From: Methanosphaera sp.
GTDB lineage: Archaea > Methanobacteriota > Methanobacteria > Methanobacteriales > Methanobacteriaceae
Assembly (NCBI GenBank): GCA_021199865.1
Contig: JAJQHG010000098.1
Span: 1-28,272 of the forward strand
Direction of reading: 5' to 3'
Length of the DNA: 28,272 nucleotides
Numbering within the stretch: position 1 is the stretch's first letter; every line of letters begins with the position of its first letter. The notes below the pieces were generated by a model. That model saw only the letters and a list, made by a program, of their open reading frames with translations, searched no databases and was not told the origin of the DNA. Shown piece by piece: positions 1 through 7,577 of the stretch. The position numbers and the translations under genes were made by a program.

Positions 1-138
1 TAATTATAGGAAATTATAGGAAATAAGTATAATTACATCTAATAGTAACATACTCCACATATCTGCTTATTTTAAATTAATTACTAGATAACTATTTTAT
101 ATTATTTTTTTTAGATATAATAATTAAGAGGAGTTTTT

Positions 139-1083
139 ATGTCTTACCTAGATAACAATCAGAATCAAACTGTACTAACATTTGGAAAAATAGATCCCAA
201 CATTCCAAAGAATCATATATCACATTATATTAATGAGTTTGTTGATGATAATTTTGAATATCTTGATAAGAAATATGAGAAGAAACTTGGAAGACCAGCT
301 TTTGCAAAGACAGGGCAGATGAAACTATTAATGTATGGTGAATATGAAAATAAGAAAAGTTTTGAAGAAATAAGTAGTGAATGTGAATATAATATTTACT
401 ATAGGTATTTATCAGGAAATAACACACCATCTGGCCGTACACTTAAACGTTTCATGGATGATCATGGAGTAATATTCCAGAAGGCATTAGAAAAGTTATG
501 TGAATCTAAAGAGAATATAACAAGTATTCATATAAACGGGAAAATAATGGATTCTGAAAAAAGTGATATAGACCAACTAAAACAAATTGATAGTTTTATG
601 AAGGACTTGATCAAATCTCTTAAAAAACATGAAGCAAATAGTAAAGTTATAGCAAAAGAAGTAGAAATTAGTCAGGATGCTATTAATATTTATGAGTCTA
701 GAAAGTACTCATCAAGAGAAAAGATTAATAAATTAATAGAATTAAATCACCAGATAAGACATAATAAAACAAACAGTATGTTTATAACATCAATCATGAC
801 ACTACTAGAAATAGAAAAAAGTAGACATTACCCAGTAGAGAATAATTTATCCAGAAAAGATTACTCAAATAAATTAGTGAACTCTGTTAATATAACCATA
901 GAATCTAGTGATGAAAAACTAGTTGATAAATGCAATAAAATAGAAAATGAAATTGCACTAAGATCACTAATATATAATATTAAAACTGTAAAATTTAATG
1001 AAAAAACTAGTTATAAAGACTTTGATAAGTTTATGGATAAATTATGTGATGAATATCCAGATATATGGTTTGAGGTCAATTAA
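139..1083 (+). CDS. Transposase-derived protein, IS1182/DUF772-like N-terminus, probably inactive
   Basis: The first ~120 of 314 residues resemble the N-terminal DUF772 region of IS1182-type transposases (segments such as GRPAFAKTGQMKLLMYGEY and YYRYLSGNNTPSGRTLKRFM, residues 50-107). In that family an IDGT-like motif carrying the first catalytic Asp follows. Here the matching place reads HINGK (131-135), with Asn instead of Asp. The remaining ~180 residues are Lys/Glu-rich and helical-looking, and I see no later catalytic Asp/Glu block. The start is supported by AAGAGGAG just upstream and an AT-rich TATA-like stretch near 93-103. No terminal inverted repeats or target duplication are visible. 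The frame is intact over its whole length, so it is either a recently decayed transposase piece or a retained DNA-binding derivative. The family call rests on N-terminal similarity only. Confidence 0.6.
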   Translation: MSYLDNNQNQTVLTFGKIDPNIPKNHISHYINEFVDDNFEYLDKKYEKKLGRPAFAKTGQMKLLMYGEYENKKSFEEISSECEYNIYYRYLSGNNTPSGRTLKRFMDDHGVIFQKALEKLCESKENITSIHINGKIMDSEKSDIDQLKQIDSFMKDLIKSLKKHEANSKVIAKEVEISQDAINIYESRKYSSREKINKLIELNHQIRHNKTNSMFITSIMTLLEIEKSRHYPVENNLSRKDYSNKLVNSVNITIESSDEKLVDKCNKIENEIALRSLIYNIKTVKFNEKTSYKDFDKFMDKLCDEYPDIWFEVN

Positions 1084-1112
1084 AAAAAGATAAATTAAAA
1101 GAGAAAATGAAA

Positions 1113-1337
1113 TTACTCATTCTCTAACTCTTCTAATAATAAATCCCATGTATCAAGAGATTCTTTTGCTGCTTCTTCTGTTAATACTTCTATAGCATAA
1201 CCAGAGTGAATCAGTACATAACTACCTACATCTGCATCAACTAAGTCTAATTTTGCTTCCTGTTTTACTCCACCAAAATCACAAGTAGCAATGTTATTGT
1301 TTATTTCCAAAACCTTTGCAGGTGCTGCTATACACAT
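1113..1337 (-). CDS. hypC: HypC/HupF family hydrogenase maturation chaperone
   Basis: This 74-residue protein begins MCIAAPAKVLEI, the HypC signature, with the essential Cys2 that becomes N-terminal once Met is removed. The family is known to carry the Fe(CN)2CO precursor with HypD and to deliver it to the large subunit of [NiFe] hydrogenases; a methanogen needs it for F420-reducing and other hydrogenases. The small beta-barrel core (ATCDFGGVKQEAKLDLV, DVGSYVLIHSGYAIEVL) is complete and the length is normal. GGGAGGAG precedes the ATG on the minus strand. It stands alone; no other hyp or hydrogenase gene is in the window. The acidic C-terminal tail is usual for the family. Confidence 0.93.
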   Translation of the reverse strand: MCIAAPAKVLEINNNIATCDFGGVKQEAKLDLVDADVGSYVLIHSGYAIEVLTEEAAKESLDTWDLLLEELENE

Positions 1338-1432
1338 ATATTACTCCTCCCTATAATGTATATAATTATATTTAAATCGTCAAAAATTTTATTTTCTATA
1401 ATAATATTAAATTATGTGTATTGTATTATTTA

Positions 1433-1466
1433 AATACTAATATTTTATTATTGTTTGCTTAGTATT
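1433..1466. repeat. 8-bp inverted repeat between trpY and hypC
   Basis: AATACTAA at 1433-1440 and TTAGTATT at 1459-1466 are perfect reverse complements with an 18-bp spacer. The element lies downstream of the trpY stop and upstream of hypC, both on the minus strand. It could be an operator of hypC or a weak transcript-end hairpin. Eight AT-rich base pairs in a very AT-rich gap can arise by chance. Confidence 0.3.
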
Positions 1467-1504
1467 ATTTGAATAATTATTATTGTAATATAATTTTTAA
1501 ATGT

Positions 1505-2008
1505 CTAACTTAGGGATACCTTTGATACTGTATCTAATTCTAACAGTAGTGGTATTATACTTCCATCTAATGGTTTATCTGTTACAATTGTTACATGAGG
1601 AGTATCATCAATTTCAGGATCTGAGACATACGCTTGTCTTATACTAATATTTTCTTTTGCTAATATTCTTGTTATATCTCTTAATACTCCTGCTTTTTGG
1701 CTTTCTCCTTCTATTTCTATTACTCCAAGCTCTAGTTGATTAGCAATATTCGATAGGAGAGGACCTGCTGTCTTAATATTTTTGAAGATATTTGTTAATT
1801 GTTCATCACATAGTATTGTGTTAATTGTTGAAGTTACTGCTCTGCGATCAGCATCAATTGATTTTGCTAATGATGATATATTAACTTCTACATCATTACA
1901 GTAGAGTTTATGATCTTCTCCTACATTTAATCCTAGTTCTAGGATTTTACTAACAACTTTCTGTTGTGCTGGATATTTAGAGAATTTATGGATTATATCT
2001 GACCACAT
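1505..2008 (-). CDS. trpY: TrpY-type transcription regulator of the trp operon (HTH plus ACT domain)
   Basis: An N-terminal helix-turn-helix-like region (about residues 15-65, with ISSLAKSIDADRRAVTSTI as probable recognition part) is followed by an ACT domain (about 90-167, LGVIEIEGESQKAGVLRDIT onward). The gene diverges from trpEGCFBAD, exactly as TrpY does in Methanothermobacter thermautotrophicus, where TrpY is known to bind TGTACA-like TRP boxes and repress the trp genes with tryptophan as corepressor. The ACT domain would be the tryptophan sensor. I chose the ATG whose codon begins at 2008, because GGATGA lies 5 nt before it; an earlier in-frame ATG at 2017 overlaps that ribosome binding site and adds only three residues. 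Its TATA box lies inside the operator, so autoregulation is likely. Confidence 0.88.
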   Translation of the reverse strand: MWSDIIHKFSKYPAQQKVVSKILELGLNVGEDHKLYCNDVEVNISSLAKSIDADRRAVTSTINTILCDEQLTNIFKNIKTAGPLLSNIANQLELGVIEIEGESQKAGVLRDITRILAKENISIRQAYVSDPEIDDTPHVTIVTDKPLDGSIIPLLLELDTVSKVSLS

Positions 2009-2040
2009 ATTATTCATCCTTATTTTTCTATTAAATAATT

Positions 2041-2081
2041 TGTATAGTACAATATATAAACTTATTGTACAAATTTATACA
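2041..2081. promoter_or_regulatory. TRP-box operator between trpY and trpE
   Basis: A perfect inverted repeat, GTACAATA (2047-2054) and TATTGTAC (2063-2070), is separated by 8 bp. The right arm lies within the palindrome TTGTACAA (2065-2072), which contains the TGTACA core reported for TrpY TRP boxes. TGTATA (2041-2046) and TATACA (2076-2081) form a further, weaker complementary pair. The arms flank the TATA box of trpY and end about 8-19 bp before the trpE TATA box. TrpY binding here would hide the trpY promoter directly and could block access to the trpE promoter. Confidence 0.8.
2053..2060 (-). promoter_or_regulatory. TATA box of trpY
   Basis: On the minus strand this reads TTTATATA. It lies about 45 nt before the chosen trpY start, which gives a leader of roughly 20 nt if transcription begins ~25 nt downstream. 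It falls between the two TRP-box arms. Confidence 0.6.
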
Positions 2082-2088
2082 CTAAAGC

Positions 2089-2098
2089 TTTATATAAT
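2089..2098 (+). promoter_or_regulatory. TATA box of the trp operon
   Basis: TTTATATAAT preceded by the purine-containing ACTAAAGC fits an archaeal BRE/TATA element. Transcription about 25 nt downstream would start near 2120-2124, just before the ribosome binding site GAGGATGA at 2128-2135. Confidence 0.65.
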
Positions 2099-2139
2099 AC
2101 ATTATAGTTATATTATAAATAACTAATGAGGATGATAAA

Positions 2140-2184
2140 ATGAAAAAGAGTGAATGTTTTTGGCGACTTAAAGTCACATATTAA
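2140..2184 (+). CDS. 14-codon upstream reading frame overlapping the trpE start (possible leader peptide)
   Basis: ATG at 2140 lies 4 nt after GGATGA, the spacing used by most genes here, and opens a frame for MKKSECFWRLKVTY before a TAA at 2182-2184. The only Trp codon is TGG at 2161-2163. The trpE GTG at 2150 lies inside this frame in the +1 register and has no comparable ribosome binding site of its own. The run TTTTT at 2157-2161 would let a tRNA-Phe in the P site re-pair after a +1 slip and enter the trpE frame. It may be a real regulatory peptide, a slip-based start of TrpE, or a coincidence; no homologue could be checked. Confidence 0.35.
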   Translation: MKKSECFWRLKVTY

Positions 2185-3523
2185 AGAACCTAAAACGTAT
2201 GAAATTAACATAGATGATCCATTTAAATTATTTAAAAACTTATACTACAACTATAATGATTCATTCTTACTAGAATCCATGGAAAATGATAGTGGACTAG
2301 CAAGGTACTCAATTATAGGATTCAACCCAATAGCAAAGATAAAAGCACATGACAACAAAGTAGTAATTACAACAGATACATATACAACAGAATACGAATC
2401 AGATAACCCCTTACTAGACCTAAAAGAACTAATAAATAATGACTTTGAACAAGAAGGATTCCGAGGAGGCCTAATGGGATATATTTCCTATGAATCAATA
2501 AAATACTTTGAAGATGTTCCAACACATGAAAGTGTATACCCAGACTTTGAGTTTGGATTATTCCTTGACTGTGTAGTCTATGATAATATCAATAATAAAT
2601 GTGAATATACAACAGTAAATAAAGATAGACGTCAACTCATATACAGAATCTATGAAGAGGAACATACAAGTGGAATCCTAGAATATAAAGTATTAGATGA
2701 TGACTTCACACCAGAAGAATACATGGATGCAGTAAATAGAACCAAAGAATTAATAACAGATGGTGAAATATTTCAGGCAGTAGTAGCCAATAGTAGTAAC
2801 TTTGTCCTAAAGGGAAGTAAACTACCATTATATGAAAGACTTAGAAACATTAATCCATCACCATACATGTATCACATAAAACTAGCACAAAGGGAAATAA
2901 TAGGTTCAAGCCCTGAGATGCTTATGAGACTAGAAAATGGTATAGTAGAATCATACCCTATAGCTGGAACACGTGGTAGAGGCAAAACCCCTGAGGAAGA
3001 TAAAGAACTAGAGGAAGATTTATTATCTGATGAGAAAGAGTTAGCCGAACACCTAATGCTAGTAGACCTATCACGTAATGATATAGGAAAGATTAGTAAG
3101 AATGACTCAGTAAAACTAGAGGAATTCTATGGCATCAGAAAATTCTCACACCTACAACACATTGTAAGTCATGTAACAGGTGAAATTATGGATGATAAAG
3201 ATGCTATTGATGCATTCATGTCACTATTTCCTGCAGGTACACTTAGTGGAGCACCAAAGATACGTGCAATGGAGATAATTGATTCAATGGAGAAATATGC
3301 ACGTGGACCATATGGAGGAGCTGTAGGATACTTCTCATTAAATGGTAATGCTGACTTTGCAATAACAATTAGAACACTAACAACTAATAATAATCGTGCA
3401 GAGATACAGGCAGGTGCAGGACTAGTATATGATTCTATAGCTAAAAATGAGCATGCTGAATGTGAACGTAAAAAAGGTGCAATAGTACAGGCACTAAAAG
3501 AGTCAGGAAGTGAAGTGTTATGA
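2150..3523 (+). CDS. trpE: Anthranilate synthase component I (TrpE)
   Basis: This 457-residue protein converts chorismate plus ammonia to anthranilate, with TrpG supplying ammonia from glutamine. The tryptophan feedback motif LLES is near residue 40 (SFLLESMENDSG). Chorismate-binding motifs follow in the expected order: GSSPEMLMR, PIAGTRGRG, DLSRNDIGK, FPAGTLSGAPKIRAMEI, GPYGGAVGY and AGAGLVYDS. Length is normal. The frame begins at GTG 2150 (MNVFGDLKS); no in-frame ATG fits upstream. The strong ribosome binding site at 2128-2135 is 14 nt away and is better placed for the overlapping ATG at 2140 in another frame, so how initiation occurs is uncertain. The stop overlaps the trpG ATG by 4 nt. 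Expression is expected to be controlled by TrpY. Confidence 0.95.
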   Translation: MNVFGDLKSHIKEPKTYEINIDDPFKLFKNLYYNYNDSFLLESMENDSGLARYSIIGFNPIAKIKAHDNKVVITTDTYTTEYESDNPLLDLKELINNDFEQEGFRGGLMGYISYESIKYFEDVPTHESVYPDFEFGLFLDCVVYDNINNKCEYTTVNKDRRQLIYRIYEEEHTSGILEYKVLDDDFTPEEYMDAVNRTKELITDGEIFQAVVANSSNFVLKGSKLPLYERLRNINPSPYMYHIKLAQREIIGSSPEMLMRLENGIVESYPIAGTRGRGKTPEEDKELEEDLLSDEKELAEHLMLVDLSRNDIGKISKNDSVKLEEFYGIRKFSHLQHIVSHVTGEIMDDKDAIDAFMSLFPAGTLSGAPKIRAMEIIDSMEKYARGPYGGAVGYFSLNGNADFAITIRTLTTNNNRAEIQAGAGLVYDSIAKNEHAECERKKGAIVQALKESGSEVL

Positions 3524-4092
3524 TTTTAATAATAGATAATTATGACTCATTCACATATAATCTATATCAACTAGTAAGTAAGTATAGAAGTGATATTGTA
3601 ACATATCGTAATGATAAGATTACACTTGAAGAGATTAAAGAGTTAAATCCTGATCATATAATTATATCACCAGGTCCAGGAAATCCTAATAATAAACGTG
3701 ACTTTGGAGTATGTGAGAGTGTTATTAGAGAACTAAAGAGTACACCTATACTAGGAGTATGTCTTGGAAATCAGGGAATATATGCCTCATATGGTGGAAA
3801 AATAGTTAAAACATTACCTGTACATGGAAAAAGAGACCATATAACACACACAGATTCTGTTCTATTCAAGGATGTTCCAGAAAGTATTGAGATAATTAGA
3901 TATCATTCATTAATATGTGATAATGACTCTCTACCTAGTGATATTAAGGTAACTAGTAGAACATCTAATGGAATAATTATGTCAATAGAACATAAGAAAT
4001 ATCCAACATATGGCTTACAATTCCACCCTGAATCTATTGGTGGAGAATATGGTGACAGGATACTAAAGAATTTTTTAGATATAGAAGGATAA
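3520..4092 (+). CDS. trpG: Anthranilate synthase component II, glutamine amidotransferase (TrpG)
   Basis: This 190-residue class I glutamine amidotransferase hydrolyses glutamine and passes ammonia to TrpE. The oxyanion region ISPGPGNPNN (49-58), the nucleophile Cys81 in GVCLGNQG and the catalytic His/Glu of LQFHPESIG near the C-terminus are all visible. The residue after CLG is Asn where most TrpG proteins have His; other class I amidotransferases show both, so activity is not in doubt. HGKRDHITH is the usual region for TrpE contact. The ATGA overlap with trpE suggests translational coupling. It is of trp type rather than pab type by its place between trpE and trpC. Confidence 0.95.
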   Translation: MILIIDNYDSFTYNLYQLVSKYRSDIVTYRNDKITLEEIKELNPDHIIISPGPGNPNNKRDFGVCESVIRELKSTPILGVCLGNQGIYASYGGKIVKTLPVHGKRDHITHTDSVLFKDVPESIEIIRYHSLICDNDSLPSDIKVTSRTSNGIIMSIEHKKYPTYGLQFHPESIGGEYGDRILKNFLDIEG

Positions 4093-4095
4093 ACA

Positions 4096-4887
4096 ATGAG
4101 TGTAATTCCAAGTATAGTTGAAAATAAGAAGAAAACTCTACAAATATCTAAAACAAAGTATCCTCTTAATGACTTAAAAGCTGATGCACAAGATTATGTT
4201 TCTACAAAGAAAAAAGTATACAGATTTCAAGAGGAATTAAAGAAGCCATATGTTAATCTTATAGCTGAATATAAGCCTGCAAGTCCTTCACAGGGCGATA
4301 TTAGTAGTATGAGTGTTAATGATGTGATAAGCATATATGATGATAATCCCGTAGACATGATATCTGTACTTACAGAGGAAAGCTACTTTAAGAGTAATCT
4401 AGAAAACCTAATCAAGGCTAATGAATATACAAATAAACCATTACTACGTAAGGATTTTGTTATTGATGAATACATGATATATGAAGCTACACTTAATAAT
4501 AGTAGCTGTGTATTACTAATGAGTGGAATATGTCCTGACATAGAAGAATACCTAAATATAAGTTATGATCTAGGAATAGATGCAATAGTTGAATGTCATA
4601 CATATGAAGATTTAAATAACGCACTTGAATATGATCCTATGATAATAGGTATAAATAATAGAAATTTTAATGATTTAACAGTAGACTTAGATACAACAAA
4701 GAATCTAGCAGAATATGTACCAAACTATATGATATCCGAAAGTGGTGTAACTAGTATAGATGATGCTAAGAAGCTAGTTAGTTATGGTGCTGATGGATTA
4801 CTTATAGGTACAAGTATTCTAAAAGATAAAGAGGCAGACGAAATAAATAAATTCATTAAAGAGTTAAGTAATATATTAAAAAAATAA
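4096..4887 (+). CDS. trpC: Indole-3-glycerol phosphate synthase (TrpC)
   Basis: This 263-residue TIM-barrel enzyme closes and decarboxylates CdRP to indole-3-glycerol phosphate. The substrate-binding lysine motif LIAEYKPASPSQGDI, the VLTEESYFKSNLENL strand-loop, LLRKDFVIDEY with its catalytic lysine, IGINNRNF and ISESGV occur in the family order. The start is 3 nt after the trpG stop. The long N-terminal helix region before LIAEYK is present, so the protein is full length. TrpC and TrpF are separate proteins here, unlike the fused enterobacterial form. Confidence 0.95.
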   Translation: MSVIPSIVENKKKTLQISKTKYPLNDLKADAQDYVSTKKKVYRFQEELKKPYVNLIAEYKPASPSQGDISSMSVNDVISIYDDNPVDMISVLTEESYFKSNLENLIKANEYTNKPLLRKDFVIDEYMIYEATLNNSSCVLLMSGICPDIEEYLNISYDLGIDAIVECHTYEDLNNALEYDPMIIGINNRNFNDLTVDLDTTKNLAEYVPNYMISESGVTSIDDAKKLVSYGADGLLIGTSILKDKEADEINKFIKELSNILKK

Positions 4888-4902
4888 TTGAAGGTGAGTA
4901 AT

Positions 4903-5580
4903 ATGACCATAGAGATAAAAGTATGTGGAATAACCAGACAACAGGATTTAAAGAAGATTGAAAAGCTTGGAGTTGACCACATAGGATTTATTAATATTGA
5001 AAGGTCTAAGAGAAATATTTCGATGGATAATATAATTGATCTACAAAAGAATCTCTTAGATAAAAATAAAAGTACCCTCGTATTAGAACCTAATACATCC
5101 TATGAGGCACTCATGAAGGTTAATAGATCCCAAATATTTAATTTACAATTACATTCACTCACATGTTTTGATATTAGGTATCTTCTATGGCTTAATCAGT
5201 ACCATAATAATGTAAGACTACAAGTCACAAGAGCTATAGGATTACGTGATGAAATATCACAATCAAAGAAGCGTGAGATAGAATATCATAGTTTATACAC
5301 TGATAATATATTGTTTGACTATATTAAGGATGGATTAACTGGTGGAACAAACACACAGATACCAATAGATACAGCTATTAATGCTACACGTATAGTAAAA
5401 GCTAAGGATTCAAGAACAAAGGTAACACTTTCTGGTGGATTAAACCTTGAATATCTTGAAAGCATTAAAGATAAGTTAGATAACTTTGACATGATAGACC
5501 TAAATAGTGGAGTAGAAGATGAACCTGGAATAAAGAATATTAAAAAGGTTAAACAAGTTGTTAAATTATTAAGGGAGTAG
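4903..5580 (+). CDS. trpF: Phosphoribosylanthranilate isomerase (TrpF)
   Basis: This TIM-barrel enzyme of 225 residues rearranges phosphoribosylanthranilate to CdRP. The catalytic Cys is in IKVCGITRQQDL near the N-terminus, and the general-acid Asp is probably in LFDYIKDGLTGGT. The phosphate-binding loops TLSGGLNLEYL and IDLNSGVEDEPG are near the C-terminus. The ATG at 4903 is chosen because AAGGTGAG lies 5 nt before it; a longer frame from TTG 4888 would swallow that ribosome binding site. The sequence is more diverged than its neighbours (the usual GGTG phosphate motif reads GGTN), but the operon position and motifs make the call safe. Confidence 0.92.
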   Translation: MTIEIKVCGITRQQDLKKIEKLGVDHIGFINIERSKRNISMDNIIDLQKNLLDKNKSTLVLEPNTSYEALMKVNRSQIFNLQLHSLTCFDIRYLLWLNQYHNNVRLQVTRAIGLRDEISQSKKREIEYHSLYTDNILFDYIKDGLTGGTNTQIPIDTAINATRIVKAKDSRTKVTLSGGLNLEYLESIKDKLDNFDMIDLNSGVEDEPGIKNIKKVKQVVKLLRE

Positions 5581-5588
5581 AAGATAAA

Positions 5589-6770
5589 ATGATAAACGAT
5601 GGAAAATATGGTAAATATGGTGGTATCTTTGTACCAGAACTATTAATACCTGCAGTGGAAGAGTTAGAGGAAGCTTTCTATAAATATAAAGATGATGATA
5701 AATTTAATGAAGACTTAGATTTCTATCTTAAAGAGTTTGCAGGCAGACCAACAGGACTATACTATGCAGAGAATTTATCACAAAAGTATGGATGTAAAAT
5801 ATATCTTAAAAGAGAGGATATGTTACACACAGGTGCACACAAGATAAATAATGCGATAGGACAAGGTTTACTGGCAAAGTATATGGGTAAAACCAAACTT
5901 ATAGCCGAGACTGGTGCAGGACAACATGGTATAGCAACAGCAGTTATTGGAGCAAAGCTTGGTCTTGATGTGAAGATCTTTATGGGATCAAAAGATGTTG
6001 AAAGACAAAAACTTAATGTGTTCCGTATGGAGTTATCAGGTGCAGAGGTAATACCTGTAGATATGGGATCAAGGACTCTTAAAGATTCAATTAATGAGGC
6101 ATTCAGGTACTGGATATCTAATCTTGACACAACACATTACCTTATAGGTACAACTATGGGTCCACATCCATACCCTGAAATGGTTAAGCATTTCCATAAA
6201 CCTATAGGTAAAGAAGCAAGAGAACAGATACTTGAAAAAGAGGGTAAGCTACCAGATACTGTTATTGCATGTGTTGGTGGTGGAAGTAATGCTATGGGTA
6301 TATTCAGTGGATTTGTTGATAATGAAGATGTGGAACTAATAGGTGTTGAAGCTGGAGGATTAGGAGTAGATACTAATGAGCATGGTGCAACACTAACAAA
6401 GGGTACTGATGGAATACTTCATGGAGCACTCTCCAAGGTAATACAGAATTATGATGGACAGATAGAAGAAACTAGTAGTGTGTCTGCAGGACTAGACTAT
6501 CCAGGTGTTGGACCAGAACATGCCTATCTTGAGAGTATTGGTAGAACAAAGTACTATGCAATAACAGATAAAGAAGCACTAGAAGCATTCCAGATACTAT
6601 GTGAAACAGAAGGTATTATACCAGCACTTGAAAGTTCACATGCAGTAGCATATGCAATAAAGTATGCAAAGATGCCAGAAAATAAGGGTAAGACTATTAT
6701 TGTAAATCTTTCTGGTCGTGGAGATAAAGACATGTTTACTGTTGCTAATGAATTAGGGGTGGAAGTATGA
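5589..6770 (+). CDS. trpB: Tryptophan synthase beta chain (TrpB)
   Basis: This 393-residue PLP enzyme condenses indole with serine. The PLP lysine lies in HTGAHKINNA, followed by AETGAGQHG (indole/catalytic Glu region), the phosphate-binding GGGSNAMG, and ESSHAVA near the C-terminus. YGKYGGIFVPELL at the N-terminus is typical of the TrpB1 class that works with TrpA, as opposed to the longer TrpB2 class. The gene overlaps trpA by 4 nt (ATGA), which suits a 1:1 alpha-beta complex with an indole tunnel. The ribosome binding site GGGAGTAG precedes the ATG, overlapping the trpF stop. Confidence 0.97.
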   Translation: MINDGKYGKYGGIFVPELLIPAVEELEEAFYKYKDDDKFNEDLDFYLKEFAGRPTGLYYAENLSQKYGCKIYLKREDMLHTGAHKINNAIGQGLLAKYMGKTKLIAETGAGQHGIATAVIGAKLGLDVKIFMGSKDVERQKLNVFRMELSGAEVIPVDMGSRTLKDSINEAFRYWISNLDTTHYLIGTTMGPHPYPEMVKHFHKPIGKEAREQILEKEGKLPDTVIACVGGGSNAMGIFSGFVDNEDVELIGVEAGGLGVDTNEHGATLTKGTDGILHGALSKVIQNYDGQIEETSSVSAGLDYPGVGPEHAYLESIGRTKYYAITDKEALEAFQILCETEGIIPALESSHAVAYAIKYAKMPENKGKTIIVNLSGRGDKDMFTVANELGVEV

Positions 6771-7576
6771 AGAAACAGACATATGCAGAGTTATTTGAGA
6801 AAACAAAACAAGATAATGAAGGGGTATTCATACCATTTCTAGTAGCAGGAGATCCTAACTATGAAACATCACTGGAGATAGGTAAATTATTAGTAGATAA
6901 TGGTGCAGATGCTCTGGAGATAGGTTTCCCATTCTCTGATCCTGTTGCTGATGGACCAAGTGTACAAAATGCTGATCTTAGAGCATTTGATAGTGGAATG
7001 AATGTTGAGAAATGTTTCAAATACCTTGAAGATCTAAGAGCATATACAGATAAACCATTTGGTCTACTATTATATTATAACTTAGTATATCACTATGGAA
7101 TTGATGAATTCTATAAAAGACTTAGTGAAATTGGAGTAAATGCAGTGCTCATAGCTGATCTTCCACCTGAAGAGGCTGAAGATGCTATGAATACCTCCAA
7201 GAAGTATGATATAGAGGAGATATTTATTGTATCACAGGCAACTAATAATGATAGACTAAAACATGTCACAGAGCTTGTTGGTGGATTTGTATATGTTGCT
7301 AGTGTAATGGGAACTACTGGTGCAAGAAGTAGTGTAGAAACAAATACTACTGAATTAATTAAACGTGTAAGAAAAGAGACTGATTTACCACTCTGTGTAG
7401 GATTTGGTATCTCTAGGCCAAAACACGTAAAGGAAGTGCTGGATTCTGGTGCCGATGGTGCAATTGTTGGTAGTGCACTAATAAATATTATAGCAGATAA
7501 CCTGGATAATAAAGATGTTATGTATCAAGAAATAATTGATTATATAAAGAACATGAAAGAAGCAACGAGGTATTAA
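6767..7576 (+). CDS. trpA: Tryptophan synthase alpha chain (TrpA)
   Basis: This 269-residue TIM-barrel subunit cleaves indole-3-glycerol phosphate to indole, which passes to TrpB. The catalytic Glu and Asp are visible in ALEIGFPFSDPVADGP. The mobile loop and phosphate-binding segments YVASVMGTTGARS and LCVGFGISRPKH follow, then GADGAIVGSALI. Length is normal. It overlaps trpB at its start and ends 1 nt before the trpD ATG. Confidence 0.97.
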   Translation: MKKQTYAELFEKTKQDNEGVFIPFLVAGDPNYETSLEIGKLLVDNGADALEIGFPFSDPVADGPSVQNADLRAFDSGMNVEKCFKYLEDLRAYTDKPFGLLLYYNLVYHYGIDEFYKRLSEIGVNAVLIADLPPEEAEDAMNTSKKYDIEEIFIVSQATNNDRLKHVTELVGGFVYVASVMGTTGARSSVETNTTELIKRVRKETDLPLCVGFGISRPKHVKEVLDSGADGAIVGSALINIIADNLDNKDVMYQEIIDYIKNMKEATRY

Positions 7577-7577
7577 G

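Noticed and set aside
2..21. Tandem copy of AATTATAGGA at the window start
   Set aside because: Only two 10-bp units of AT-rich DNA at the edge; no link to an insertion-sequence end can be seen.
4888..4902. TTG-initiated extension of trpF
   Set aside because: It would place the ribosome binding site AAGGTGAG inside the coding region; ATG 4903 has ideal spacing.
5762..6130. 122-codon minus-strand frame within trpB
   Set aside because: Antisense shadow of a well-conserved gene; no independent signal.
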